A model generated the notes under the pieces. That model searched no databases. It was given only the letters and a program-made list of their open reading frames with translations, and was not told the origin of the DNA. Made by a program: the position numbers and the translations under genes. Below, piece by piece: positions 1 to 8,800 of a DNA stretch of 64,000 bases. This stretch comes from Tectiglobus sp965224045 (GTDB lineage: Bacteria; Pseudomonadota; Alphaproteobacteria; Rhizobiales; Hyphomicrobiaceae). The first letter of the stretch is position 1; each line of letters begins with the position of its first letter. Location: assembly GCA_965224045.1 (NCBI GenBank), contig CBDCYD010000005.1, positions 592,976 to 656,975 of the forward strand. Reading direction: 5' to 3'.

Positions 1-273
1 CCGCTGACGGACGCCCTCAATCCGAACCCGCGCCAGCGCAAGCGTCCGATTTGCGGCCTTCAGGTCATTGGCCGCCTCAAGCCGCAACAGGACGGCAGTT
101 GGGACAACGGCTGGATCTACGACCCGAAACAGGGCCAGTCCTTCGACGTCGCCGTGCAGCGTCTGTCGGACGATAAACTGCAGATAACTGGCTATCTCGG
201 CGTCAAATTCCTCGGCAAGAAGTTAGTCTGGCACCGCGCCCCGGCCAACGTCGGCCGCTGCGACGGCACTTAG
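1..273 (+). CDS. DUF2147 family protein, C-terminal part
   Basis: The 5' end lies outside the window; 90 codons remain before a TAG stop. The visible part has the family's signature order: an N-P-x-x-R-x-R-P-x-C-G-L segment (residues about 8-20 of the fragment), a W-x-x-G-W-I-Y-D-P segment, and an ending of the type L-x-G-Y-x-G-V-x-F-L-G-x-K-x-x-W. DUF2147 proteins are small exported or periplasmic proteins of unknown function, common in Hyphomicrobiales. The N-terminus, where a signal peptide would be expected, is not visible. The family call is firm; no specific function can be given. Confidence 0.85.
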   Translation, partial: PLTDALNPNPRQRKRPICGLQVIGRLKPQQDGSWDNGWIYDPKQGQSFDVAVQRLSDDKLQITGYLGVKFLGKKLVWHRAPANVGRCDGT

Positions 274-463
274 AGTGGATGCGCTCGCTGGCCGGAAGTC
301 CGTATTCCAGAGCTCCGAATTGATGCAATGACCCGGCCTGCCGGTCTTCTGCCTCGTTTCTGCGTCAAACTGTAGAATGAGACTGCCGTCTGACCGACTT
401 GACCGGGGCCCGGACGCAGTCCACGTCTTGTTGACCCAAAGAGCAGCGCGAGCACTTCAAGAC

Positions 464-2299
464 ATGCATTCTCCCTGGCGCAGCGCCGTAGCGGCCGCGA
501 CGACATTTTCCGTAGTGCTGCACTCCGTTGGCCCTGCCATTGCTCCGGCCCTGGCCCAACAGAACCTGCAGTCGCGCAATGAATACGAAGCCTGCCAGAC
601 ACAGGACGAGGCGACCTTTCGCCGGGCGATCCGGGCAATCACGCTTGCAGCGCTGAACAACGGCACGGCCGGCATCGACTATGACGCCCTGGTCCGCGAT
701 CAATGGCGCAAGCACAAACTCGAAGACGTTATCGATAAGCGCGTTGATCTTGCAACGGCGGAGGTTCGCAGCGAAACCAGCTGGGGCCAGCTTCTCAAAT
801 CATTGGCCTACCGCGACAAGGCCAAGGAACTGGCCGCCGCGGTCGCCGAGCGGGTCTATCGTTCCGACGCGCTCAAGACGGCCCTTGAGACGATGGCGGT
901 CGGCGTCGGCCAGGAAATCGGCAAGTCCATCGAACTGACGGCTACGGATGCCGCCCGGCCGGCGCAGCGCTGCCTGCAGGCCTTTCTCGGCCCGCGCTAC
1001 GGCCGCACCGTTGCCCGCGCCGTCATCAAGGACACCGGCGCCGCGTTCGTCGTCAACCCGGAAACGGCATCCGCCACGGCCAGTGGCACGGCGATCGCAA
1101 GCAATGCATCAGGCGCCATTACCGGTGCCGTGATCCTGTTGGTGCGACGGCAGCTGGCGCGCATGGCCCAGCGCATCGGCCAGCGCGTCGTCGGCGCCAT
1201 TCTCGGCCGCCTCGTGGCGGTGGTCGCCGGCGGGATCGGCGTTGTCCTGATCGCCAAGGACGTTTGGGACCTACGCTATGGCGTACTGCCGATCGTCGCC
1301 GAGGAGATGAAATCCGAGACAACCAAGGCCAAGGTCCGCGCGGAGCTGGCTGCCGCCATCAAATCCCAGATCGACAAGCAGCTTGAAACGCTCGCCGACA
1401 GCGCGTCCGATCGCATCGTCGACATCTGGCGCGATTTCAGACGCGCGCATCTCAAGGTTCTCGAACTGGCCGAGCGCGACACCGCCTTCAAGGAATTTGT
1501 CGACTCGCTACGTCCCGATCAGTTGCCGCGCCTCGACGAGATCGTCGCCCTGATCGCAAAGTCGGAAGGCGATCCCGGCATCAACCGGCGCCTTGCCAAC
1601 GGCACGCTGCAGCGCGCCGTCGTCAAGCTCGAAGGCGACGGCCTCAAGATCGCGCGCGAAACCCAGTCGATCGACACGGCACTGGGCTGGCTCGACCTGG
1701 CACCCGACGACCTCGACAAGATCATCCGCTTCGAATTGCACAAGCGCACAACGCCAACGACATTTTCCAGCACCTCGATATCCAGGCTGCTGTCGCTCGA
1801 CGACGCCATCGTCATCGCCCGCCTTGCCACGGTCAGCGGCAAAGCACGCGATGTCCTTTTCGATCTGGGCAACGACAAGCTGCTGCGCCTCGCCCGCGGC
1901 ATGGAGGCCGGTGAACTCGACACGCTCGCCGGCTACATCACCGGCCTCGAACCGGTCGCTCGACGCGAAGTCATGACCACGGTCGCAGGAGCACCGGCAA
2001 GGATGCGCGTCCTCGCCTCCGACCGCGTCCGCAACGCGGTGCTCGCGAGCCGCGACCAGCATGCCGCCGTCAAAATGATGCTGCGCGCCGACAAGGGCTT
2101 GAATGCCGCCACCATCAAGTCCGACTTTTTCCTGGTGCTCGACCGCCGTGTCGAACCCATTCTGATGTGGGACAAGCACCCGGTCGTGGTCGCTTTGGCC
2201 GGGCTGGCCTTGATCCTGCTGCTCCTGGTCCTGCGCCGCATCCTGTTCACACCGCGCCGTCGTCCGCCGCCGCCTGCCGATGGGAAAGCTACCGCATGA
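464..2299 (+). CDS. Large exported or membrane-anchored protein of unknown function
   Basis: I do not recognise the family. From this ATG the product is 611 residues and begins with a plausible signal peptide ending A-P-A-L-A before QQ. An upstream in-frame ATG at 377 would add 29 residues and bury that signal, so I prefer 464. The middle contains a hydrophobic or amphipathic stretch (about residues 205-275, rich in Ala, Val and Ile). A long helical part with many charged residues follows. The C-terminus has one strong membrane segment (about residues 570-590) followed by an Arg/Pro-rich tail. This suggests a periplasmic body anchored at its C-terminus. Its stop overlaps the start of the next gene by 4 bases, so the two are probably translationally coupled. 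Confidence 0.75.
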   Translation: MHSPWRSAVAAATTFSVVLHSVGPAIAPALAQQNLQSRNEYEACQTQDEATFRRAIRAITLAALNNGTAGIDYDALVRDQWRKHKLEDVIDKRVDLATAEVRSETSWGQLLKSLAYRDKAKELAAAVAERVYRSDALKTALETMAVGVGQEIGKSIELTATDAARPAQRCLQAFLGPRYGRTVARAVIKDTGAAFVVNPETASATASGTAIASNASGAITGAVILLVRRQLARMAQRIGQRVVGAILGRLVAVVAGGIGVVLIAKDVWDLRYGVLPIVAEEMKSETTKAKVRAELAAAIKSQIDKQLETLADSASDRIVDIWRDFRRAHLKVLELAERDTAFKEFVDSLRPDQLPRLDEIVALIAKSEGDPGINRRLANGTLQRAVVKLEGDGLKIARETQSIDTALGWLDLAPDDLDKIIRFELHKRTTPTTFSSTSISRLLSLDDAIVIARLATVSGKARDVLFDLGNDKLLRLARGMEAGELDTLAGYITGLEPVARREVMTTVAGAPARMRVLASDRVRNAVLASRDQHAAVKMMLRADKGLNAATIKSDFFLVLDRRVEPILMWDKHPVVVALAGLALILLLLVLRRILFTPRRRPPPPADGKATA

Positions 2300-2634
2300 C
2301 ATCAGACATCAAATGCGTGTCGACCGAAACCGTAAATGACGGCCCCATTCGACATGGCGATATGGTCTGCGCCTGCGCCGTCAGCGGTGCCAATGTCGTA
2401 CGCGACGTGCGCGAAGCGATCACCAATGTCGTCGGCGGCAAGATGAAGCGCTACGAAACCGTCCTTGATGCAACCATCGAACGCGCCCTCGACACACTGC
2501 GTGAGCGCGCGACAGCCAAGGGATATGACGGCCTCGTTCGCGTTCAGGTCTCCCACCCCCACATCACCGACGGCGCCATCGAAGTCGTCGTCACCGGCAC
2601 CGGCTTCTGGTATGACCGCCCGGACGGCGCATAG
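2296..2634 (+). CDS. YbjQ-like (DUF74, UPF0145) heavy-metal-binding-domain protein
   Basis: A 112-residue protein whose ATG overlaps the preceding TGA (ATGA), suggesting coupled translation. The pattern fits the YbjQ/DUF74 fold: an early strand, then V-R-D-V-x-E-A-I-T-N-x-V-G-G-K-x-x-x-Y-E, a helix with the A-L-D-x-L-x-x-R-A form, and a closing strand with V-x-V-T-G-T-G. DUF74 proteins form pentameric rings and are called heavy-metal-binding on weak evidence; their role is not established. A longer reading from 2167 in the same frame would lie inside the upstream gene and is unlikely. Confidence 0.7.
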   Translation: MTSDIKCVSTETVNDGPIRHGDMVCACAVSGANVVRDVREAITNVVGGKMKRYETVLDATIERALDTLRERATAKGYDGLVRVQVSHPHITDGAIEVVVTGTGFWYDRPDGA

Positions 2635-2754
2635 TGCGTGACCGGCCCGAAATGCGGCCCCGAAAGGCAGGATGAGCGGCGCGTGCGCGGAGGCTGAACC
2701 GCGTATCATAGAGGAGCCGAAGCGGGCTCTGACCAGCGCCCGTTCCACCGCTTT

Positions 2755-3921
2755 TCAGAGGCCTTGCAAACGCGACGCAAGCCGCCGCCGCGTTTTCCGA
2801 AGCGCATGGGAAGCGACAGACCTTGCATTCGCATAGGTCCGCACACCGGCCGCGGTCGCATCCAGCAACGGTTTGGGCATGGTTCTGGACGTCGCCACCA
2901 GAACGCGCCCAATGCGCCGGCGGTCGCGCCAGATCGCACCGAGTTGATCATGCCGGGGCACGGCGGCATCGAGATGGTCCGTCCAGTTGTCCCGAAACAG
3001 TCCCTCGACCGTTTTGAGATGCAGCAGCTGGCCCGGCGAAAATGGCGCGAGCGACTGATCGTACGCAGGCTTGAACAGGTAGGCCTGTGCCCGGTCGCAA
3101 ACGTGAATGTTCATCGCGATCGGCCGGCCGTCCAGGCGCAGGGCCTCGATGTGCGTCGAACCAAATTGCGGATTGCAAAGAACATCCTGCGCCAGGCTGC
3201 GCGTGTGCTCCGACAGGGCCATTGCGGTTCCGGCATCGCCCTTCCATCCGGCGCGTTCAAGGGCCAGGAAATCGGACATCGCGGCTGGCAGATCGCCACC
3301 GCAACTGCGCCTGTAGTCCAGCTTTCCGAGTTCCGCGAGCTTGCGCCACTTGCGCTTGAGCGATTGGCGCTTCTTGCCCTTCATCCGCTTGACGTAGTCC
3401 TCAAACGACCGCGCCGCGCGAAGGTCGATCGCCGGCCGTTCGAAGTCATCGATCACGCTCCAGGACTGCCCGCGGTGCGCAAGGACTTCACGGAATTTAG
3501 CCCAGACAACGCCGTCCAGGGCGATCTCGCCGAGATGCAACGTGCCGAACGTTCCGGCACGCGCATCAAACCAATCGAGGAAGCATGCAACGGCATTCTC
3601 TTCACATCCGGTGCGAACCAGCGGTGTCGAACATGACATGAATGGCGTGTGAAGCCCCGAAATGCGGCCCGGCCTGGCCAGAAATTTCGGCGAAGCATGC
3701 GTGATCGGCCACAGACCGACCAGCGAACTGAAATCACTCCGCGTCGTGTCCGTCACCGCTATCGCGCCCGCCGTCGTCGTTGCCGGGCAACCACCAAATG
3801 CATGTGTCACGAATTCGGGCAGATAGAACGGATTGGGCTCCGCCGCGTCACCGGCAAGATCACGCCACCGCACCGCGATGTCCTCGAGGCCTGTGGACGC
3901 CACAAACTCCACCAATCGCAT
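2755..3921 (-). CDS. GNAT-type acyltransferase (BioF2-like / CelD-like, Acetyltransf_6)
   Basis: The product is 388 residues. The central block has a K-x-M-K-G-K-K-R-Q-S-L-K-R-K-x-R-K-L segment, then D-F-L-A-L-E-R-A-G-W-K-G, and later R-P-I-A-M-N-I-H-V. This is the arrangement of the FemAB/CelD-like GNAT family (PF13480), often linked with exopolysaccharide or cell-surface acylation. The start at 3921 is chosen because a GGGAG ribosome-binding site precedes it at good spacing; an in-frame ATG at 3951 would add 10 residues. It stands alone on this strand, about 9 kb from the polysaccharide locus, so a surface-polymer role is inference. Confidence 0.8.
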   Translation of the reverse strand: MRLVEFVASTGLEDIAVRWRDLAGDAAEPNPFYLPEFVTHAFGGCPATTTAGAIAVTDTTRSDFSSLVGLWPITHASPKFLARPGRISGLHTPFMSCSTPLVRTGCEENAVACFLDWFDARAGTFGTLHLGEIALDGVVWAKFREVLAHRGQSWSVIDDFERPAIDLRAARSFEDYVKRMKGKKRQSLKRKWRKLAELGKLDYRRSCGGDLPAAMSDFLALERAGWKGDAGTAMALSEHTRSLAQDVLCNPQFGSTHIEALRLDGRPIAMNIHVCDRAQAYLFKPAYDQSLAPFSPGQLLHLKTVEGLFRDNWTDHLDAAVPRHDQLGAIWRDRRRIGRVLVATSRTMPKPLLDATAAGVRTYANARSVASHALRKTRRRLASRLQGL

Positions 3922-4321
3922 GACGAGATCTGCTCCCTTGCACAGCCGCATCCGGCACCCGGACCTGGCTAGGGCCGGCGTGGTCGCTGCGGTCGATGCC
4001 CGTTAACCAAACGCAGCAAGCATCCGGTCGCCGGCATCACCCTTGGCGTTACGCAAGTGTGGTGCCAGATCGACAAGGCATTCGGCAAAAATTCCGGCCG
4101 TCCGGCTCCGGCATCAAAGCCGTTATGGCGTCCGCAATATGCCGATCGTGGCCGGGCTTCGATGTCATTGACGCTTGCATATCCAGGTCGAGTCGCATTA
4201 CGCGAGACGGCGTGCGCCGAGGCCGGCCAGCGACAACGGGGCCGGCATCGCGCTGAGCAGCACCCTGGCGACGACGATTTGCCGTCACCCATCCGCAGCC
4301 ACCGACGTGGAGAATTGAACC
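3922..4321. other. Gene-poor spacer
   Basis: About 400 bases between a leftward acyltransferase gene and a rightward small membrane-protein gene. It should hold promoters for both. I see no ORF with a credible start and protein character, no clear RNA gene and no strong hairpin. Confidence 0.4.
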
Positions 4322-4498
4322 GTGGGCATCGTAAAACCGCCGAACATCCTCACCTTTCTGGTCGCCCTGATCCTTGGCATCGCCGGAACCCTGGCCCATC
4401 TGGGTGTGGCGATCCCGGTTGTCGGCGGCCACGGTTTCTGGCTCCTGTTCCTCGCATACCTATTGCTGGTGCTGGGTTGCATTTTCCGCGGCATGTGA
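4322..4498 (+). CDS. Small two-helix membrane protein
   Basis: A 58-residue product from a GTG start. It begins M-G-I-V-K-P-P-N-I-L-T-F and has two hydrophobic helices (about residues 9-30 and 36-54) ending C-I-F-R-G-M. From memory, short proteins with this K-P-P-N-I-L-T-F opening recur in Hyphomicrobiales, but no function is known. Good hydrophobic periodicity and clean boundaries support a real gene. There is no close partner on the same strand. Confidence 0.65.
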   Translation: MGIVKPPNILTFLVALILGIAGTLAHLGVAIPVVGGHGFWLLFLAYLLLVLGCIFRGM

Positions 4499-4711
4499 CT
4501 GTTGCAATTGGCATTCGCACATTTGCCAAAGCGCTAACGACCATTTGCACGACCCGTCGGCTTCTCTTAATGTTGCGCAGAAATCTGGTTGCGCGGGCTC
4601 CGGTGGCCGGCCGGTGCGGAACCGGTCCGCCGGTCCGCACGTCCATCGATGGCCCCCTTTACCGGTGGCCCAATGGCAATGACGGGAAACGCACGAAGGA
4701 AGAGGTCCACG

Positions 4712-4840
4712 TTGAGCACGGAAACTCAAGAACAGATCAATCGCCGCAGACGCAAGGCGAGCATGGCGGTTTTCCTTTCATTTGCCTGGTGGATCGTTTC
4801 GATCGGCGGCATTATCACCGTCATCATGATGCAAAGCTGA
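4712..4840 (+). CDS. Small single-pass membrane protein
   Basis: A 42-residue product from a TTG start, preceded at 4696-4705 by a purine-rich GGAAGAGG ribosome-binding site. It has a polar N-terminus with an R-R-R-R cluster (about residues 11-14), then one membrane helix and a short M-M-Q-S end. The positive cluster before the helix predicts the N-terminus inside. An upstream ATG frame exists but would add an Arg-rich run unlike a natural protein. Unknown function; the support is the RBS and membrane character only. Confidence 0.5.
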   Translation: MSTETQEQINRRRRKASMAVFLSFAWWIVSIGGIITVIMMQS

Positions 4841-5163
4841 TTTCGGCAACGCACGACCGGAACGTACCGGTTTCCCATTGTGCACGACCAACGCGGCGGT
4901 GCCCGGCGATCGAGCAGGCACCCTTCACCTGTTGGGTGACGTCGACTCCGGCAATGCTTGCTCGCCTGCTGCCCGGGTTGGTACGCGGAACCTTTGCGCG
5001 TTCTGCATAGCCGAACACCCCGCGGTCACCGCGCGACTTGGCCACTCTGACACGCTTGAGGCGTTGCACTCCCCTCCCGGGAACGCCTCTGGGATCGTGA
5101 TCGAGGCGTTCGAGAAGAGGAGCAGGCAGTCAATGTGTGGTTCGGCCGGTAGGCAGAACTCTT
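4841..5163. other. Spacer with an 8-bp inverted repeat
   Basis: Convergent spacer of 323 bases without a credible gene. It contains GAGGCGTT at 5058-5065 and its reverse complement at 5082-5089, with a 16-base loop, plus a third GAGGCGTT near 5103. There is no T-run after it, so it is at best a weak factor-independent terminator or a transcript-end hairpin. Confidence 0.35.
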
Positions 5164-5685
5164 CTATTCCATAATTTTCTCGAGGTCGCGAAGATACTTC
5201 TTGACCAGCGCAATGTTCTCTTTGTGCGCCACGTCCGGCGTCGTCTTCACCGCCTCTTCAAGCTCCTTGATGATCTCGTTGCGCTCGTCTTCCTTGAGCG
5301 CCTTGTCCTTCTTGAGCATCGCGATCTCTTCCTGCATCGCCTTGCGCGGCTCGATGAATTCACCGCTCTCGAGATCGAAGCCGGTCACGATGAACGCGAT
5401 CGTCGACGACACCGCATCGAGATCGTCGAACGACGAAAACCCGTGCTTCTTGGCCAGCGTTTCGAGTTGCGCGATAAGCTTGGGCTCGGGCTTGTCGCCG
5501 GCCTTCTCGATTTGTTCGAGCAATCCCTGCAGCTCCGAGTGCGCCTTGATGTAGTTTTGCACGTTGGCGTCGGTGAGCTGGACCTGCTTGAACTCATCCT
5601 GCTGGGCCGACGCGGTGAGCGGTGCCGCGGCACCGATGGCGACCGCCAATCCAAACCAGACGATGGAAACCAAAGACCGGATCAT
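5164..5685 (-). CDS. Exported helical protein of unknown function
   Basis: A 173-residue product with a clear signal peptide (hydrophobic core about residues 7-20, cleavage near A-S-A-Q-Q). The mature part is almost entirely helical and highly charged, with Lys/Glu-rich stretches toward the C-terminus (about residues 115-170). It is likely a small periplasmic helical protein. No enzyme motif is visible. It resembles the many short exported proteins of unknown function in Hyphomicrobiales; I cannot assign a family. It is monocistronic as far as can be seen. Confidence 0.65.
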   Translation of the reverse strand: MIRSLVSIVWFGLAVAIGAAAPLTASAQQDEFKQVQLTDANVQNYIKAHSELQGLLEQIEKAGDKPEPKLIAQLETLAKKHGFSSFDDLDAVSSTIAFIVTGFDLESGEFIEPRKAMQEEIAMLKKDKALKEDERNEIIKELEEAVKTTPDVAHKENIALVKKYLRDLEKIME

Positions 5686-5834
5686 TTCCGTGTTCTCCGA
5701 ATGTGTGAGCCAGGCGCGGCCTACTTGTCGTCATCAGGCGTCGACCGCCGCCGCGCGTAGCATGATGGCAACGTTTGTCGGCAGGAAATCTGTCGGATAC
5801 AAGGCCAAATCTGGACGCACGGACAGGAGAGTCG

Positions 5835-5996
5835 ATGGCAATGGGCAAAAATCCATCGGCCCGGTGGCGCCTCCACCTCATGGCCGGCATCACCGCCCGG
5901 ATCGGCGGCCAGTTCCCCATGGCGGGCGATAATTTCGGAACGTTTGAAATCGCGGATCTGGGCCCGATGCGCGCCGTCGCGCGCCTGCCCGTTTGA
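5835..5996 (+). CDS. Possible small protein of unknown function
   Basis: A 53-codon ORF starting with an ATG five bases after AGGAG (5825-5829), a good ribosome-binding site. The product is basic at the N-terminus and weakly hydrophobic in the middle (L-H-L-M-A-G-I-T-A). No family is recognised and codon use does not settle the matter. The ribosome-binding site is the main reason to list it. Confidence 0.3.
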   Translation: MAMGKNPSARWRLHLMAGITARIGGQFPMAGDNFGTFEIADLGPMRAVARLPV

Positions 5997-6117
5997 TCCG
6001 CTTTGCACGACGCTTCGCGATGGCCGAATGCCACATCTAAACCGGCGTCAAGGACGACATGGCCGCTCGCGCCACCTGCACCTGCGCAATGCCAGCCGCA
6101 TCACGAGGCAATAAAGG

Positions 6118-6271
6118 CCTTACAGGTAAGGTAAAGTGATACCCTATACAATAACATTATGAAAATAATACATTTTTCACAATTGCATCGCGTCCAAATC
6201 CAATGTATCACAGCGCAGGTTTACCTCAGGGGTGGCATGATTTGCCGCCTGCGAATTTCAGGACAATCAAC
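6118..6271 (+). promoter_or_regulatory. A/T-rich leader region of the L13-S9 operon with a palindrome
   Basis: A 6-2-6 palindrome (CCTTAC-AG-GTAAGG, 6118-6131) is followed by an unusually A/T-rich stretch to about 6200, including TATACA at 6145-6150, a possible -10 element. No -35 with ideal spacing is obvious. This is the only strongly A/T-rich stretch near the ribosomal genes, so it most probably holds their promoter and leader. The palindrome could be an operator or chance. Confidence 0.4.
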
Positions 6272-6733
6272 ATGAAGACCTACTCGGCCAAACCGGGCGA
6301 GGTGGAGCGCAAGTGGATCCTGATCGACGGCGAAGGTCTCGTCGTCGGCCGTCTAGCCTCCATTATCGCCACCCGCCTGCGCGGCAAGCACAAGCCGACG
6401 TTCACCCCACACGTCGACATGGGCGACAACGTCATCGTCATCAATGCGGACAAGGTGGTCTTCACCGGCCGCAAGTACGACGACAAACGCTACTACCGCC
6501 ACACCGGCTACCCCGGCGGCATCAAGGAGCAGTCTCCGAAGATGATCATCGAGGGCAAGTTCCCAGAGCGTGTCGTCATGAAGGCCGTCGAGCGCATGCT
6601 GAACAAGTCCAAGCAGCGCAGCCGGCTCATGCGCAACCTCCGTGTCTACAAAGGCAGCGAACACCCGCATGCCGCGCAAAGCCCGGAAGTGCTCGACGTC
6701 AAATCCATGAACGCGAAAAACGCGAGGGCCTGA
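6272..6733 (+). CDS. rplM: 50S ribosomal protein L13
   Basis: A 153-residue large-subunit ribosomal protein. Landmarks are the opening M-K-T-Y-S-A-K-P, D-G-E-G-L-V-V-G-R-L-A-S, R-G-K-H-K-P-T-F-T-P-H, and the C-terminal M-R-N-L-R-V-Y-K-G-S-E-H-P-H-A-A-Q. The length matches alphaproteobacterial L13, slightly longer than in E. coli. An in-frame ATG at 6203 adds 23 residues absent from the family, so 6272 is the start. rpsI follows after 5 bases: the standard rplM-rpsI operon. Confidence 0.97.
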   Translation: MKTYSAKPGEVERKWILIDGEGLVVGRLASIIATRLRGKHKPTFTPHVDMGDNVIVINADKVVFTGRKYDDKRYYRHTGYPGGIKEQSPKMIIEGKFPERVVMKAVERMLNKSKQRSRLMRNLRVYKGSEHPHAAQSPEVLDVKSMNAKNARA

Positions 6734-6738
6734 TCGGT

Positions 6739-7230
6739 ATGGCAGAAGAAATCAAATCCCTCGAGGATCTGGGCGATGCGGCAGCCACCGAAGGCGTCAT
6801 TGCCGAGAGCACGGCGCCGGTTCATGTCCAGAAGCTCGATGTCCACGGCCGCGCCTATGCTACGGGCAAGCGCAAGGACGCCATCGCACGCGTCTGGCTC
6901 AAGCCCGGCAGCGGCCGTATCCAGGTCAACAACCGCGACTTCGACAAGTACTTTGCGCGCCCGGTTCTGCAAATGCTTCTCAAGCAGCCGCTGCAGCTGG
7001 TCGAACGTCTCGACCAGTACGACATCATGGCAACCGTCAAAGGCGGCGGGCTTTCCGGCCAGGCCGGCGCCGTTCGCCACGGAATTTCGAAGGCGCTGAC
7101 GCACTATGAGCCGGACCTGCGCCCGGCCCTCAAGAAGGGCGGCTTCCTGACCCGCGACAGCCGTACGGTTGAGCGCAAGAAGTACGGACGCCGCAAGGCA
7201 CGCCGCAGCTTCCAGTTCTCGAAGCGCTGA
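6739..7230 (+). CDS. rpsI: 30S ribosomal protein S9
   Basis: A 163-residue small-subunit protein. It has an alphaproteobacterial acidic N-terminal extension (about 35 residues) before the conserved Y-A-T-G-K-R-K-D-A-I-A-R-V-W core, then the G-G-G-L-S-G-Q-A-G-A-V-R-H-G-I block. The C-terminal tail K-K-Y-G-R-R-K-A-R-R-S-F-Q-F-S-K-R reaches the ribosomal P site. The start follows rplM by 5 bases. A strong terminator lies just downstream. Confidence 0.97.
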   Translation: MAEEIKSLEDLGDAAATEGVIAESTAPVHVQKLDVHGRAYATGKRKDAIARVWLKPGSGRIQVNNRDFDKYFARPVLQMLLKQPLQLVERLDQYDIMATVKGGGLSGQAGAVRHGISKALTHYEPDLRPALKKGGFLTRDSRTVERKKYGRRKARRSFQFSKR

Positions 7231-7284
7231 TCGCCGGATCGCCGTTTGCGCGCCAGCTCATCGCGATGCCGTAGCGCAAGGGAC

Positions 7285-7322
7285 ATACGGTCCGCCCGAT
7301 CGGCGGGCCGTATTTGTGTTTT
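7285..7322 (+). terminator. Factor-independent terminator of rplM-rpsI
   Basis: A 12-bp stem (7285-7296 with 7302-7313, one G-T wobble) closes a 5-base loop and is followed by a T-rich tract (TTGTGTTTTG). It lies 54 bases after the rpsI stop, where the operon should end. This is the best terminator in the window. Confidence 0.85.
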
Positions 7323-7443
7323 GCAAGTTGCGCCTTGCAAGACATGACGAGACGGCGCACATAAGCCGGAATTTCAAAGCCGGAAATTCAAAATTGAAAA
7401 CCAAGCGTCCCATTAGCGGCACCAAGAGGCGAGGACAATCCCG

Positions 7444-8199
7444 ATGGATGCGTTTTCCGGCGACTTCTGGCAACTGCTTGCAGCCGTCCAGGCCGAGCTG
7501 CAGCTGATTGCCTCGCCGGAGTGGTGGCAGAAAAACTACGTCCCCCTTCTCAACATCATCATGATCGACGTCGTCCTTGCCGGCGACAACGCCATCGTCG
7601 TCGGTGTCGCGGCATCCCGCGTCGATCCCAAGATCCGCGGCAAGGTCATTTTCTGGGGTATCTTCGGTGCCGTCGTCCTGCGCATTCTGTTCGCCGCCGT
7701 CACGACCCAGCTCCTCCAGATCGTCGGCCTGACGCTGGCCGGCGGCATCCTGCTGCTGTGGGTCTGCTGGAAGATGTATCGCGAGATTGCCGCAACCGGC
7801 CACGAGCCGACCCTCGACGAGATCGAAGCCGGCAGGAATGGAGGCGATGCGGGTGGCCAGTACGTCGGCTATGGCGCAGCGATATTCCAGATCATTCTCG
7901 CCGACGTCTCGATGTCGCTCGACAACGTCCTCGCTGTTGCCGGCGCCGCCAAGGGCAGCCCGCTGGTGCTGGTGATCGGCCTTGCCATCGCGATCATCCT
8001 GATGGCCATCGCGTCACACATGATCGCCCGCCTGCTGGCGCGCTACCAATGGATTACTTGGATCGGCCTGTTGATCATCCTCTATGTCGCACTCGACATG
8101 ATCTACTCCGGCTCCGCGGAGGTGTTGTGCAAGATGTATGATTTCGGCTGCGGCCGGCCGTTTGCCCGAGCACTATTGGACTGGGCAATGGCGCGCTGA
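7444..8199 (+). CDS. TerC/YjbE-family integral membrane protein, probable metal exporter
   Basis: A 251-residue polytopic protein. It has two related halves, each with the TerC hallmark of a membrane helix carrying acidic residues: I-D-V-V-L-A-G-D-N-A-I-V-V (about 41-53) and L-A-D-V-S-M-S-L-D-N-V-L-A-V-A (about 151-165). Members such as YceF/YkoY and Alx are linked to Mn2+ export, supporting metalation of exoenzymes and pH or metal stress tolerance. The exact substrate here is inferred. The RBS GAGGCGAGGA precedes the ATG. It is separated from rpsI by a terminator and is probably independently transcribed; YkoY-type members are often riboswitch-controlled, but I see no such element here. Confidence 0.88.
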   Translation: MDAFSGDFWQLLAAVQAELQLIASPEWWQKNYVPLLNIIMIDVVLAGDNAIVVGVAASRVDPKIRGKVIFWGIFGAVVLRILFAAVTTQLLQIVGLTLAGGILLLWVCWKMYREIAATGHEPTLDEIEAGRNGGDAGGQYVGYGAAIFQIILADVSMSLDNVLAVAGAAKGSPLVLVIGLAIAIILMAIASHMIARLLARYQWITWIGLLIILYVALDMIYSGSAEVLCKMYDFGCGRPFARALLDWAMAR

Positions 8200-8318
8200 C
8201 AGGCCGGTCAGCACGCCTAAGTCTTGCGCGCCGTTGACGACCTATGTTCGCGGAGACCGCTCGCCGCGCCGCGCCTTGCCGGCCGTGCCCCGCCGCCAAC
8301 GCGACATGGAGGACAGCA

Positions 8319-8717
8319 ATGGAATTCCCGATTACCGGTCTTTATGTCGGCTTGACCATCCTGCTCTCGTTCGCCCTTGGTATGCGTGTCGGCCTGTTGC
8401 GCGGCAAAACCGGCATCTCCATCGGCGACGGCGACAATACCGAACTCGCACTGCGCATCCGCCAGCACGCCAATCTGCTGGAGACAGCGGCACTGACTTT
8501 GCTCGCGTTGGCCGTCATCGAAGCCAATGGTGCAAGTCCGTTCGTGCTACATGGCCTTGGCATGGCCTACATCATCACGCGCATTCTTCATCCCCTCGGC
8601 CTGAAGGCCGACGACATGACACCGCCACTGCGCGCCATCGGTGCAGCTGGTTCGACGCTGGTCATGTTGACAGCGGGTGCCATCGCGATCTGGCAGTTCG
8701 CGACCAGTTCGATTTAG
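8319..8717 (+). CDS. MAPEG-family membrane protein
   Basis: A 132-residue protein with four hydrophobic segments. It shows the MAPEG (PF01124) pattern: R-V-G-L-L-R-G-K-T-G-I near the first loop, then E-L-A-L-R-I-R-Q-H-A-N-L-L-E-T, close to the family's R-x-x-x-N-x-x-E signature, then a helix with H-P-L-G-L. Bacterial members are glutathione-transferase-like membrane proteins of mostly unknown substrate. GGAGGA at 8308-8313 fixes the start; longer in-frame readings lack an RBS. Confidence 0.85.
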   Translation: MEFPITGLYVGLTILLSFALGMRVGLLRGKTGISIGDGDNTELALRIRQHANLLETAALTLLALAVIEANGASPFVLHGLGMAYIITRILHPLGLKADDMTPPLRAIGAAGSTLVMLTAGAIAIWQFATSSI

Positions 8718-8800
8718 CCGGGAACGAACGCCTCCAACTGGCGCCCCGCGATCGACTGCCGACCGGTGTTCACCGCGCCCAAGGCGAAAATGAATCGCTC

